The notes: generated by a model not told the origin, from the sequence alone. Positions 1 to 8,911 are shown, counted from the stretch's first letter. The stretch: DNA of 64,000 bases from Methylobacillus flagellatus_A (GCF_031344055.1 NZ_JADBEN010000003.1); one strand, 5' to 3'. Translations and numbers: made by a program.

Positions 1-1397
1 GAAACGAAACGCTGGTACAGCGCCAGGTCGCCATGGTATCGCTGCGGGGAGCCCGCCACCTCGGCAGGCACTGCGGGAAGCTGCTTCAGCGTCGCACGCG
101 CCTGCTCGAGCAAGGCAGGATAATCGCGCTTGGCAGCGAGCATTTCCAGGGTTTCCAGCGTGCCGCGGGAACGCTTCTCGTTGTGGTCGTAATACAGCAT
201 GCCGCCAGCCTCGATGCGGCCGCGGCGCAATACGCTTTCCGGCGGGAAGTTGATCTGACCGGCTTCGGACATCACGCACAGGTACTCTTCGGTCTCGACA
301 CTGCGCAACGGGCGCAAGCCCAGACGGTCCAGGCGCGCGCCGACCACGCTGCCGTTGCCGAAGATCAAGGCGGCAGGGCCGTCGTTCTTCTCTTCGTAGA
401 GGGAGAAATACTCCAGCATCGCCTTGATACTCTCGGGCAAGGTAGGGTCGTTTTCCCAGGCCGGAGGCATCATGGAGACCACGGCCGTCACCAGGTCGAG
501 GCCGTCGTCCATCAGGCGGCTGTTCAACGTCTGGTCCAGGCGCGAACTGTCGGACTGGCCCTTGGGGCGGAAAATCCTGCCATTTCGCGCCCGCGCCAAT
601 GCGGCTTCGGCGATGCGGTTCTTGCGGTCGGTGTTCAACTCGCCGTTGTGCGCCATCATGCGGAACGGTTGCGCCATGCTGGGGTGCGGATCGGTATTGG
701 TGGAGAACCGCGTGTGGAAATACATGGTATGCACGGCGTGATCCTCTTCCATGAGATCATGGAAGTAAGGAATCACTTCATTGGAATTCAGGCGGCCTTT
801 GAGCACCTGGGTATGGGCGGACATCGATAACGGATAGAGCCCGCTCAAGGCGGCATCCGTATAAGCCTGCTCCTCGATCACGAGTAATGCCTGGTAGATG
901 CGGCGATCGAACTCCTGCGCGTCGATATCGGCAGGGGCCGCAAACACCCATTGCTGGATGGGCAGCTGGTAGCGGATGGCGGCAGGACGGATGGCCTCAT
1001 TGTCCACCGGCACATCCCGCACCAGCAAGATATCGAAACCCTTCCCGGACAAGGCAGTGCGGATGATGTCGTCGGCACGGCAATACGCACCTTCGTCGCT
1101 TGGCAGGAAGAAGTTGCCGACGCCGAAGCGGCCGGCCTCAAGCGCCTGGCCGGTCAGCCTGCGGAAAAACGGCAGCGAGAGGTCGATGGAAACGCCAGCG
1201 CCATCGCCCACGCCCTCGGCAGACATGCCGCCGCGATGGGGGATCGTACACAAAGCCTCATGCCCCTTGACTAGTACGTCGTGCGTTTGCACCCCGTCCT
1301 TGCGGGTGATAAAGCCAACGCCACAGTTATCCTTTTCCAGGGAACTGTCATACAAGCCAAAAGTATTCTCGCTCTGCGGACCATTGAGTGCGCTCAT
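1..1397 (-). CDS. gltB: Glutamate synthase (NADPH) large subunit, N-terminal part (truncated by window)
   Basis: Minus-strand frame open from an ATG at 1397 to the window edge (465 codons, no stop). The translation is the class II glutamine amidotransferase domain of the GOGAT large chain, which hydrolyses glutamine and channels ammonia to 2-oxoglutarate. The nucleophile is expected at Cys25 in DNCGVGF; the 24 residues before it would be the propeptide removed in this family. Further family motifs are IPHRGGMSAEGVGDGAG, FHTRFSTNTDPHP and MMAHNGELNTDRKNR. A Shine-Dalgarno sequence (GGAGAGG) lies just upstream of the ATG. The remaining synthase domains and any gltD lie outside the window. Identification is secure. 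Confidence 0.95.
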   Translation of the reverse strand, partial: MSALNGPQSENTFGLYDSSLEKDNCGVGFITRKDGVQTHDVLVKGHEALCTIPHRGGMSAEGVGDGAGVSIDLSLPFFRRLTGQALEAGRFGVGNFFLPSDEGAYCRADDIIRTALSGKGFDILLVRDVPVDNEAIRPAAIRYQLPIQQWVFAAPADIDAQEFDRRIYQALLVIEEQAYTDAALSGLYPLSMSAHTQVLKGRLNSNEVIPYFHDLMEEDHAVHTMYFHTRFSTNTDPHPSMAQPFRMMAHNGELNTDRKNRIAEAALARARNGRIFRPKGQSDSSRLDQTLNSRLMDDGLDLVTAVVSMMPPAWENDPTLPESIKAMLEYFSLYEEKNDGPAALIFGNGSVVGARLDRLGLRPLRSVETEEYLCVMSEAGQINFPPESVLRRGRIEAGGMLYYDHNEKRSRGTLETLEMLAAKRDYPALLEQARATLKQLPAVPAEVAGSPQRYHGDLALYQRFV

Positions 1398-1612
1398 GTA
1401 CCTCTCCAGCAAATTCATTAATATCTGATGCGGCTTTGTCATACCTGCACCACGGCATGGTATATTGTCCTGCTCGTGTGTTATTCCACACACCCCAACT
1501 TTCGCCGGGCTTATTTATAAGCAATTACCGTACCAAAATGAGCTGGCATCTCCCTATCAAATCCCGGTTTTCCTGCCCCGATGTATCCACTTTAAAAACA
1601 AGGGATTACATT

Positions 1613-1693
1613 ATGCAGATCATGGCCTGCGCACTCCGAGGCGTTGTTGAGAACATTATCAAAAGCACCAAAAATGTGCGCATGCACATTTGA
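1613..1693 (+). CDS. Possible 26-residue ORF
   Basis: ATG at 1613 is preceded by AAGGGA six bases upstream, a good ribosome-binding site. The product, beginning MQIMACALRGVVENIIKSTK, has no recognisable motif. Its last codons lie inside the inverted repeat at 1670-1704, so it could be a leader peptide linked to that structure, or chance. No homologue is known to me. Confidence 0.2.
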   Translation: MQIMACALRGVVENIIKSTKNVRMHI

Positions 1694-1704
1694 AGCACAT
1701 TTTT
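1670..1704. repeat. Inverted repeat AAAAATGTGC / GCACATTTTT
   Basis: Ten-base arms at 1670-1679 and 1695-1704 are exact reverse complements separated by 15 bases. A smaller palindrome, ATGTGC-GCAT-GCACAT, is nested within it. It could be an operator or an RNA hairpin in the intergenic region. Confidence 0.6.
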
Positions 1705-1711
1705 CGTGCGT

Positions 1712-1924
1712 ATGGATGACGAAAAGGCAAGAAGCCAAGTCAAATATGGCAAATCTGCGAGATTGAAGGGTGGTAGCGGTAAACCGCAGCTCACTTGGCC
1801 GGAACACCGGACCAAAGACCGTATTACACTGATGAGCTGGGCGAATTCCCGATTTCAGGGGAAAAACGAAGAGAAATTTCCGACAAGCAGCGATATCCGG
1901 CTGCAGAAGATTCAGCACCAATAA
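1712..1924 (+). CDS. Possible 70-residue basic protein, unknown function
   Basis: ORF starting MDDEKARSQVKYGKSARLKG and ending at 1924, 14 bases before the strong hairpin at 1939-1970, which could terminate it. The product is rich in Lys and Arg, consistent with nucleic-acid binding, but I see no known fold. No good Shine-Dalgarno sequence precedes the ATG; an in-frame GTG lies at 1706. A minus-strand ORF overlaps it and looks less protein-like. It may be a degraded gene. Confidence 0.25.
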   Translation: MDDEKARSQVKYGKSARLKGGSGKPQLTWPEHRTKDRITLMSWANSRFQGKNEEKFPTSSDIRLQKIQHQ

Positions 1925-1938
1925 TGTGCATTAAGCTT

Positions 1939-1970
1939 CACAGGAGCGGCATTATATTGCCGCTCCTGTG
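1939..1970. terminator. Strong hairpin at the end of the TonB-receptor gene
   Basis: Perfect 13-bp stem CACAGGAGCGGCA / TGCCGCTCCTGTG with a 6-base loop, 13 bases beyond the stop of the leftward TonB receptor gene. There is no clear T-tract on either strand, so termination may be weak or the stem may stabilise mRNA. It could also serve the small rightward ORF at 1712-1924. Confidence 0.6.
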
Positions 1971-1983
1971 ATTCATTCGCTAT

Positions 1984-4392
1984 CTAGAACTGATATTTCA
2001 AGGTCAGCATGGCATTGCGCGGCACGCCATAAAAGCCCATGCCCGACGCCGTATTGGTGTAATACACCTTGTCGAACAAGTTGTTCACGTTCAACGCCGC
2101 CGAGAAACGCTCGTCGAACTGATAGCGCGCCATGAGATTGACCACGGCATAGCTTCCCTGGGTGAAGCGCTCATTATTGGGGCCGGTATCGTTGGTGTAG
2201 ATACGGCTCTGCCAGTTTGCCCCGCCGCCGACAGTGAGTTTGTTCCATGCGCCAGGCAGGGTATAGGTAGTGAATAGCTTGAACAAGTTTTGCGGCACTA
2301 CTGTCTGCACTTTGTCGCCATCCGCATTCTGGGAGATGCGGAAGGTGTAGCCTCCGCTCAACTGCCAGCCTGGTGCCAACTCGCCATTGGCCTCAGCCTC
2401 GAAGCCCTTGCTGACGGTGCCTTGCTCGGCACGATAGGCTACATTCCCGTTCGGTGCCAGGAAAGCACCATCCTGCACTGCGAGATTATCCTGCTCGACC
2501 CTAAACAAGGCGAGGCTGGTATTGAGGCGGCCACCATAAAAAGCATGCTTCACGCCCACCTCATAGCTGTTGCCTTCTTCTGGATCGAGATAGCTGCCAT
2601 TGCGATCACGGTAGCTTTGCGGATTGAAAATCCTGGTATAACTCGCATACAGCGAAGCCGTATCAGTCAGGTCATACGTTGTCGCAACGTAAGGTGTGAG
2701 CACCCCGGTTTCAGAGCGGTCCTCGGTCGCATGGTGCCAATGGATGACTCTGGTTCCCGCCAGGATGGACCATTCATCTGTCGGCCGGAAACGCGCAGTC
2801 AAATAACCGCCAAACTGACGTGAGCGGTCAGAATAGCGCCCGATCGGCGACATGTCAGGCTGCGCCACATTACCATTCCAATTGCGGTAATCGGCCACTG
2901 AAATGAAATGCCAGAGGGTGTACGACGGATCATTGTCCTGCTCGATATGGGAATAGTTCAGGCCAAAAACCAATTCGTGCTGACGACCGCCCAGGGTAAA
3001 TGGCCCTGTGGCGTAAACGTCCAGCGCATTCTGTTTGATTGGATCAGCCTTCCAGCGGCCGCCCCACAATGACACGCCGCTGCCGGTAGCCTTGTCCAGG
3101 CTGCCTGAACCGCCAGAGCCGATGATGCTGTCGTAACTGTGGCGTATATGGTTGAACTGCACCTTGGCGCGCCAGTCGTTGTCGAAGCTGTGTTCCAGCG
3201 AAGTAAAGAAAGCGAGCTTTTCATTCTCGCTGGAAGCCCAGCTTGCGCCCGGGTTCTTGGAGCGCTTCCAGTTGGTATGGCTGCCATCGCTATAGAACAA
3301 CGGCAATCCAGCCTCGGGAGAATCATGGGTTTCATGATTCTGGTATTCCAGACCGGCAGTAAACAGGGTCGAAGGCGTCAGGTCTGCTTCGAGAATGCCG
3401 TAAAGCATGTCGCGCTCCAGGCCGTAGCGGTCCAGGTGCGAGCCGCTATCCTGCTTAACGGCCACTATGCGGCCGCGCACGCTGCCGTCCACATTGAACG
3501 GCGTGGAGATATCGACCATGCCCCGGTAATTGTCCCACGAGCCAAACTGTCCGGTAACGGAAGCCTGGAATTCCCTCGTCGGTTTCTTGCGGACGTAATT
3601 GATGCTGCCGCCCGGCGCACCGATACCGACCATCAACCCCGAGGAACCGCGCAACACCTCCACCCTGTCGTAGAAGGCCATATCGTTCGTCATTTGCTGG
3701 AAACCGCTTCCCAGCGGCAGGCCATCGACCAGGTAATTGTTGATCGTAAACCCCCGCGACTGAAATTCATTCCAGTTGGCGCCGACATAACCACTCTGCA
3801 CGACGCTGATGCCCACCGTCTGCTCCAGCACTTCCTGCAATTGGGTCAGGTTCTGGTCGTCCATGCGCTGGCGGGTGATCACGCTGACGGATTGCGGCGT
3901 ATGGCGGAGCGACAATGTCAATTTGGCGGAAGCACCTGTGGAGCTGGTGGTATAGGAACCCGTGTTCTCCGTTGTCGGATCCTTGCTGGCGCTGACCCGC
4001 ACTTCATCCAAGGTGCTTTCGGAACTTCCTGTTGCCGGCTTGTTGGACTTGCGCAGCATATACCCGCCATTTTCCTGCGCGACAGCTTCCAGGCCGGTGC
4101 CCGTCAATAACTGTTCCAGACCGTCACGCACGGAAGCCGTCTTGTTCAAGCCGTTGTTATGCAAGCCGGATACCAGTTCGCTGTTGTAAGACAGCATGAC
4201 TTGGGCTTCCCGGCCGAACTGGGCCAACGCATCCTTGAGCGACCCGGGCGGAATCTGGTACTGCCTGGCTGCCGGTTCTGCCATGGCGGAACCGGCGAAT
4301 ATGGGCGTGGTGAAAACTAACAGTGTGGAAAGTGCTTGGGCCAGGATCAAGTGTCCCAGCCTTAACCGTGGTATGTCGTGCTTGTGCTGCAT
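1984..4392 (-). CDS. TonB-dependent siderophore receptor with signalling (STN) domain
   Basis: 802-residue outer-membrane transducer of the FhuE/FoxA/FpvA type. A signal peptide spans roughly residues 1-38 (ends GSAMAEPA). An STN domain follows at about 45-115 (YQIPPGSLKDALAQFGREA), then a linker with a TonB-box-like LDEVRVSA, a plug (TPQSVSVITRQRMDDQN, VDGLPLG, YDRVEVLRGSSGLMVGIGAPGG) and a 22-strand barrel ending in LTLKYQF with the usual terminal Phe. It is preceded by fecR and fecI, so ligand binding probably signals through the STN domain to FecR and activates FecI. Siderophore identity cannot be read from sequence. A shared promoter-like motif lies upstream at 4448-4462. The start ATG is preceded by a GGGAAAATC purine stretch. 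Confidence 0.93.
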   Translation of the reverse strand: MQHKHDIPRLRLGHLILAQALSTLLVFTTPIFAGSAMAEPAARQYQIPPGSLKDALAQFGREAQVMLSYNSELVSGLHNNGLNKTASVRDGLEQLLTGTGLEAVAQENGGYMLRKSNKPATGSSESTLDEVRVSASKDPTTENTGSYTTSSTGASAKLTLSLRHTPQSVSVITRQRMDDQNLTQLQEVLEQTVGISVVQSGYVGANWNEFQSRGFTINNYLVDGLPLGSGFQQMTNDMAFYDRVEVLRGSSGLMVGIGAPGGSINYVRKKPTREFQASVTGQFGSWDNYRGMVDISTPFNVDGSVRGRIVAVKQDSGSHLDRYGLERDMLYGILEADLTPSTLFTAGLEYQNHETHDSPEAGLPLFYSDGSHTNWKRSKNPGASWASSENEKLAFFTSLEHSFDNDWRAKVQFNHIRHSYDSIIGSGGSGSLDKATGSGVSLWGGRWKADPIKQNALDVYATGPFTLGGRQHELVFGLNYSHIEQDNDPSYTLWHFISVADYRNWNGNVAQPDMSPIGRYSDRSRQFGGYLTARFRPTDEWSILAGTRVIHWHHATEDRSETGVLTPYVATTYDLTDTASLYASYTRIFNPQSYRDRNGSYLDPEEGNSYEVGVKHAFYGGRLNTSLALFRVEQDNLAVQDGAFLAPNGNVAYRAEQGTVSKGFEAEANGELAPGWQLSGGYTFRISQNADGDKVQTVVPQNLFKLFTTYTLPGAWNKLTVGGGANWQSRIYTNDTGPNNERFTQGSYAVVNLMARYQFDERFSAALNVNNLFDKVYYTNTASGMGFYGVPRNAMLTLKYQF

Positions 4393-4447
4393 TGATTTTC
4401 CCTTAGTGTAGCGGTTGAAATAGGTCCCCTATTTCTCATGCCACGCA

Positions 4448-4462
4448 AGAATCAAAAACAGC
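4448..4462 (-). promoter_or_regulatory. Putative FecI-sigma promoter element upstream of the TonB receptor
   Basis: On the minus strand this reads GCTGTTTTTGATTCT, 55 bases before the receptor ATG. The second FecIR module has GCTGTTTCTGATTCT at 60658-60672 in the same position relative to its receptor, 14 of 15 bases identical. Conservation between two otherwise divergent spacers suggests recognition by FecI-type sigma factors. An inverted repeat GAAATAG/CTATTTC (4417-4435) lies between it and the ATG. Confidence 0.45.
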
Positions 4463-4479
4463 TCAACCTATGGTGAAAT

Positions 4480-5460
4480 TTATGCTGCCGAAGGCGTCAG
4501 GCGCACCCAGTAGCGGGTGAGCATGCGGACTTGCAAATTGAGGCTCTGCTGCAGCATATCAATCACCTTGTCGGTATCATCCAGCGGATACGTCCCGCTC
4601 ACTTTCAAGTGCTTGATGCTGTCGTCGCAACCCAGGCTCCCTTTGCGGTAGCGGCTAAGCTCGGCCAGGAATTCGCCCAGCGGCATATCATCCGCCACCA
4701 GCATGCGCTGGAGCCATGCCGTATCATGCGGGATCACGGGCTCGACCGGCGCCACCATGTGCCGCGTGAACGACAATTGCTCGCCAGCCTGCAACCTCAC
4801 CCTTGCCGGCATCTCGCTCGGGGCAACTTCGACAGCGCCTTCCAGCACCCCGATCTTGATCGGGCTATCTTTTTCATTGGTCAATTGGCGCACGACAAAA
4901 CGGGTGCCCAAGGCGCGCATGCTGCCTTGATCGCTCGCGACCAGGAACGGGCGCGTTTGTGTCGGCTCGTGCGCGGTCGCCACGTGGATCTCGCCGCGCA
5001 GCAACATGACGATGCGCTGCTGCTGCGTATAGGCCACGTTGATGGCGCTGGACGAATTGAGCTCGACTGCCGTGCCGTCTTCCAGCACTACGCGCCGTTG
5101 TTCGCCGACGCCGGTACTGTAGTCGGCGCTGAGCTGCCACCAGGGCAGTTTTTCCTGCACCACCCAGGCGCTGCCGCCCGCAAACAGCAGCATGGCAAGC
5201 GTCTTGATGGCACGCCTGCGCTTGAGCGATCCGCGGGGCGCCAGCGTGGCATGCGCAACCGACGACGACAGGCCGCCCAGCCGCTCCCCCAGCATTTCGA
5301 TATGCTGCCATGCGCGTTCATGGTCCGGATGCGCTGCGCGCCAGGCTTGCCACCGCTCACGCACTTCCGTGCTCACCTGGCCCGATTGCAGCTCCACCAG
5401 CCATTCTGCCGCCGCACGGCTCACTTTCGGGGAAATCGCTTTTTCTGAATTAGCCCCCAT
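4480..5460 (-). CDS. FecR-family anti-sigma/sigma regulator
   Basis: 326 residues. The N-terminal cytoplasmic DUF4880 region (about 10-50, AAAEWLVELQSGQVS and WQAWRAAHPDHERAW) binds the cognate sigma factor. One transmembrane helix lies near 85-103 (TLAMLLFAGGSAWVVQEK). The periplasmic FecR domain follows (YSTGVGEQRRVVLEDGTAVELNSSSAI and ALGTRFVV), then a C-terminal module that contacts the receptor STN domain. The gene begins 3 bases after the fecI stop, so the two are co-transcribed and probably translationally coupled. Role is inferred from the E. coli FecR paradigm. Confidence 0.92.
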   Translation of the reverse strand: MGANSEKAISPKVSRAAAEWLVELQSGQVSTEVRERWQAWRAAHPDHERAWQHIEMLGERLGGLSSSVAHATLAPRGSLKRRRAIKTLAMLLFAGGSAWVVQEKLPWWQLSADYSTGVGEQRRVVLEDGTAVELNSSSAINVAYTQQQRIVMLLRGEIHVATAHEPTQTRPFLVASDQGSMRALGTRFVVRQLTNEKDSPIKIGVLEGAVEVAPSEMPARVRLQAGEQLSFTRHMVAPVEPVIPHDTAWLQRMLVADDMPLGEFLAELSRYRKGSLGCDDSIKHLKVSGTYPLDDTDKVIDMLQQSLNLQVRMLTRYWVRLTPSAA

Positions 5461-5463
5461 TGA

Positions 5464-5976
5464 CTACGCTCCTCCGAAACAACATTGCTCTACCGCCTGG
5501 ACAATGTAGCGCTTGACTGTCGATATCGACACGCCCAGCTCCCCGGCAATATCCGCCTGACTCATGCCATCCAGCTGGGATAGCAGAAACGCCTTGCGCA
5601 CCTTGTATGGCAAACCATCAAGCAGACCATCAATTTCGACCAAGGTTTCCAGCATGATGGCTTTTGCCTCGGGGGAGGGCACTTCGGCTTCGGGCAGGTG
5701 CAGGAGCGCATCGATATAGGCCTGCTCCAGCTTCTTGCGGCGGTAGAAATTGGAAACTAGGCCGGAGGCCACGGTGGTAAGGAAAGCGCGGGGTTCATGC
5801 AGCTTGTCGACATCCCCGCTCAAGAGGACGCGCAGGAAGGTATCCTGCGCCAGGTCAGCCGCGTCGGACTGGTTGCCCATTTTCATGCGCAACCAATGGT
5901 TGAGCCAGCTATGGTGGTTCGCGTATAGAGCCTTGAAAGCGTTCAAGATAGGACAAGCCGTATTGCGAAATCGCAA
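5464..5976 (-). CDS. ECF sigma factor, FecI type
   Basis: About 170 residues with sigma-70 region 2 (LAQDTFLRVLLSG, EPRAFLTTVASGLVSNFYRRK) and region 4 helix-turn-helix (SQADIAGELGVSISTVKRYI). It is expected to direct transcription of the neighbouring receptor gene. The start is uncertain: the frame shown uses TTG at 5976. No in-frame ATG or GTG lies between the upstream Fur box and region 2, and the next ATGs (MKM) would delete part of region 2. By alignment with the second FecI here, the conserved LYANHHSWL should be about residue 14-18, which fits the TTG. Iron control through the adjacent Fur box is likely. Confidence 0.9.
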   Translation of the reverse strand: MRFRNTACPILNAFKALYANHHSWLNHWLRMKMGNQSDAADLAQDTFLRVLLSGDVDKLHEPRAFLTTVASGLVSNFYRRKKLEQAYIDALLHLPEAEVPSPEAKAIMLETLVEIDGLLDGLPYKVRKAFLLSQLDGMSQADIAGELGVSISTVKRYIVQAVEQCCFGGA

Positions 5977-5978
5977 TA

Positions 5979-5997
5979 AATGAGAATAAATCTCATT
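5979..5997. promoter_or_regulatory. Fur box upstream of fecI
   Basis: AATGAGAATAAATCTCATT is a 7-5-7 inverted repeat that fits the Fur consensus well. It touches the proposed TTG start of fecI, so Fur-Fe(II) would block transcription start. A second palindrome, ATTGCGA-AA-TCGCAAT (5962-5977), lies just inside the gene. Confidence 0.75.
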
Positions 5998-6055
5998 ATA
6001 TAGCAGTGTCGCATTCCTGCAAACCCTGCCGTTTGCTGCTCCAGGAATGGGCAGT

Positions 6056-8911
6056 TTATTGCATCAGGTCTTGCCCGTCGGCAAGGATCAACTCCAGGTG
6101 GCGCAAGCGCATCGGCTTGCCGAAGAAATATCCTTGCGCAATCGTGCAGCCCTGGATCTTGAGCAGGTTGGCTTGCTGCTTGCTCTCGACCCCCTCGGCC
6201 ACGAGCTCAAGCCGCAACGCATGCGCAATGCGGATAATGGCGGTGATCAATTCCAGCTTGTCCTGCTTGGCGGCAATATCGCGCACGAAGGAACGGTCTA
6301 TCTTGACCTGGCTGATGGGGAACTGCCCAAGGTAGCTCATGGCGGAATAGCCGGTGCAGAAATCGTCGATGGAAATGGTAATGCCCATTTCCTTGAACAA
6401 GCTGAGCGTGTTGATGATTTCCTGGCTATCTTCCAGCAACAGGCTTTCCGTGATTTCCAGCTTCAGCCATTCGGGCTTGCAGCCTGTTTCTGCCAGGATT
6501 TCCTGCACCGAAGCGAGCAGGTCGTTATAGAGGAACTGGCGGGACGAAAGATTGACCGCCATGCTGAGCGGGCCGTCGTCGGGGCGATAGCGGTTCAGCC
6601 GAACCACGGCGTTGCAGGCCTCGCGCAACACCCACTCCCCGATCTCGACGATCAGGCCGCTTTCTTCCGCCACCTTGACGAAGCGGTCGGGCATCACCAC
6701 GCCCAGTTGCGGGTTGCGCCAGCGCAGCAACGCCTCGGCGCCGACGATCGCTCCGTTCATGAGGTCGACCTGGGGTTGGTAGAACAGCTCGAACTCGGCG
6801 TTCTTGAGCGCCTGGCGGATGGAAGCCCCCAGCATGATGTATTCCGAAGCCTTGGAGCCCAGCTCACGGGAGTAGAACTGGTAATTGTTGCGGCCATAGC
6901 TCTTGGCATGGTACATCGCCACATCGGCGCTCTTGAACAATGTCGCCCGGTCATCGCCATCGTTCGGGTAGATCGCGATGCCGATGCTGGTGGAGATGAA
7001 CAGCTCTTTCTTGTGGATCAGGAACGGCTTGGCGATTTCATCATTGATCTTCCTGGCGATCGTGGCCAGGTCATCCGGGTTACGCAGTTCCGGCAGCAGG
7101 ATCGCAAACTCGTCCCCACTCAAGCGGGCAATAGTGTCGTAGCTGCGCACCGAGGCATTGAGCCGCTGGGCAACCGCCACCAGCAGGTCGTCACCGGCCT
7201 GGTGGCCGAGGGTGTCATTGACCTCCTTGAAGCGGTCCAGGTCCAGCATCATCAGACCGAAGCGCTGTTCGTGCCAGCTGGCGTCCGCTAACACTTGGCT
7301 GACGCGATCGGCAAACAGGGTGCGATTAGGCAAACCTGTCAACGCATCGTAATAGGCCAGGTAATGGATGCGCTCGCGGTATTCCATCAGCTCGGTAATG
7401 TCGCGCTCCACCGCCAGCACCCCGATCACCTGCCCCTGCTCGCCGAATTCGGGCACGATGCGCACATGGATGAACCAGGTGCTGCCATTGTCAGCCTTGC
7501 CATGCAGCTCGAGGAAATCCGGCGTCGCGCTGCTGATGACGCCCTTGATCTTTTCCTCATACTTCACATAGGCCTCGCCGCCGGGATACTCGGATGGCGT
7601 CGTGCCGATCAGCTTGCCGGTTTCGATGCCGATGCGCTTCAATTTGGGCGTGTTGGCATACAGCCTGCGCGCATTGAGGTCGTAACGGATGATGGTGTCT
7701 GGCGTATTATCGATCAGCGACTGCAACTCGCGCTCGCGCTGCAGCAGTTTCTCCTCGTTCTGCTTGATATCGGTAATGTCGCGGAAAAAACCTACCGTCC
7801 CCATCAGCTTGCCGTCCACTACCATTGGTGACTTGTAGGCCTCTATCCAGCCCTTCTCGCCGTTAGCCTTGGTGATCGGCACTATCGCCAGGTAAGGCTG
7901 GCCGCTTTGCAGCACGCGTTTATCCCCGTCGACATAGGTGGTGGCGTCTTCCAAGGGGAACAGGTCGAAATCCGTCTTCCCTTCCAACTCCTCTTTGGAG
8001 ACCACGCCGGCAAACTTGGCATAGGCGCTGTTGGCCGCCAGCAATTTGCTGTTCAGGTCCTTGAGCCAGACGACGAAGGGAAAATTCTCGATCAGCGCGC
8101 TCTGGTATTTTTCCCGTTTCCTCAGCTCCCGCTCCACGCGGCGGATATGCGAAATATCGCGGGTGATCGTCAAAACGCCGGTAATCCCGCCCTTCACGTT
8201 GCGCTCGGGCACGACATGCAAAGACTGGCAGACGTAGTGGTCACCTTCCGTCCATTCCAGCTCGATTTCCTGCGTATTTCCTGACTGCATGACTTCACGC
8301 AACCGGGCCTCGTAATCCTCCGGGCGCATCGTGGGCCGGCCCCAGATTTCGGTCGGCCGCCTTCCCAAGGCTTGTGCCGCAGGCACCCCGAACACCGCTT
8401 CATAGCCATCGCTGAGGAAAATGCGCCGGCAGTCCCGGTCGTAACGGATGAAGATATCCGGGGAGTTCTTTACCAGCTGGCGATACTGCAGCTCCTGCTC
8501 CCGCAGCTTTTCCAGCATGTCGAGATGGGCAGTGAGGTTGCGCCCCAGCAATATGCAATACGGCTGGCCTGCATCCACGAAGTAATTGGCCTGGAGCTCT
8601 ACGGGAATCGAGGCGCCGGTTTTGCCATGCAGCGTGGTTTCCCGGATGATGACGTGCTGTTGCTGCAAGGATTGCCAATCCCTTTGCCATTGTGCGGCAT
8701 CAAGATGGGGGAAAATATCGGTGGCGGACATCTGCAGCAACTCAGATTCGCTGCAACCCAGCACTTCGCAGGCAGCCAGGTTGGCCAGGCATACCCTGGC
8801 ATCAGCATCACAGACAAGAACAATCTCTTGAATCCGATTGATTGCAAAACTTAGCATATGAAGCTGCATTGCAACGCTCAAGCCCCGATCAGAGATATTT
8901 GTGCTGCTCAT
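6056..8911 (-). CDS. PAS-PAS-PAS-PAS-GGDEF-EAL protein (c-di-GMP turnover)
   Basis: About 951 residues, no membrane segment. Four PAS-type sensor domains occupy roughly residues 15-510, with PAC-like ends (GVLTITRDISHIRRVE, GTVGFFRDITDIKQNEE, GVLAVERDITELMEYRE). A diguanylate cyclase domain follows with active-site SGDEF at 598-602 (G-to-S is tolerated in active cyclases), then an EAL phosphodiesterase domain with EALLRW at 726-731, NLSSRQF, EITES and KIDRSFV. The loop usually DDFGTGYSS reads DDFCTGYSA here. Start chosen at ATG 8911; an in-frame GTG at 8923 is possible. It stands alone between fecI and a two-component system, so the input signal is unknown. Both synthesis and hydrolysis of c-di-GMP are plausible. 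Confidence 0.93.
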   Translation of the reverse strand: MSSTNISDRGLSVAMQLHMLSFAINRIQEIVLVCDADARVCLANLAACEVLGCSESELLQMSATDIFPHLDAAQWQRDWQSLQQQHVIIRETTLHGKTGASIPVELQANYFVDAGQPYCILLGRNLTAHLDMLEKLREQELQYRQLVKNSPDIFIRYDRDCRRIFLSDGYEAVFGVPAAQALGRRPTEIWGRPTMRPEDYEARLREVMQSGNTQEIELEWTEGDHYVCQSLHVVPERNVKGGITGVLTITRDISHIRRVERELRKREKYQSALIENFPFVVWLKDLNSKLLAANSAYAKFAGVVSKEELEGKTDFDLFPLEDATTYVDGDKRVLQSGQPYLAIVPITKANGEKGWIEAYKSPMVVDGKLMGTVGFFRDITDIKQNEEKLLQRERELQSLIDNTPDTIIRYDLNARRLYANTPKLKRIGIETGKLIGTTPSEYPGGEAYVKYEEKIKGVISSATPDFLELHGKADNGSTWFIHVRIVPEFGEQGQVIGVLAVERDITELMEYRERIHYLAYYDALTGLPNRTLFADRVSQVLADASWHEQRFGLMMLDLDRFKEVNDTLGHQAGDDLLVAVAQRLNASVRSYDTIARLSGDEFAILLPELRNPDDLATIARKINDEIAKPFLIHKKELFISTSIGIAIYPNDGDDRATLFKSADVAMYHAKSYGRNNYQFYSRELGSKASEYIMLGASIRQALKNAEFELFYQPQVDLMNGAIVGAEALLRWRNPQLGVVMPDRFVKVAEESGLIVEIGEWVLREACNAVVRLNRYRPDDGPLSMAVNLSSRQFLYNDLLASVQEILAETGCKPEWLKLEITESLLLEDSQEIINTLSLFKEMGITISIDDFCTGYSAMSYLGQFPISQVKIDRSFVRDIAAKQDKLELITAIIRIAHALRLELVAEGVESKQQANLLKIQGCTIAQGYFFGKPMRLRHLELILADGQDLMQ

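Larger units (their letters stand above)
1398..1983. other. Intergenic region with two possible small ORFs and an inverted repeat
   Basis: About 585 bases without a recognisable gene between gltB and the TonB receptor gene. It holds an AAGGGA-led ORF of 26 codons (1613-1693), a basic 70-codon ORF (1712-1924), an inverted repeat at 1670-1704 and a strong hairpin at 1939-1970. The gltB promoter should lie in the part nearest 1398. I recognise no homologue of either ORF. Confidence 0.5.
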
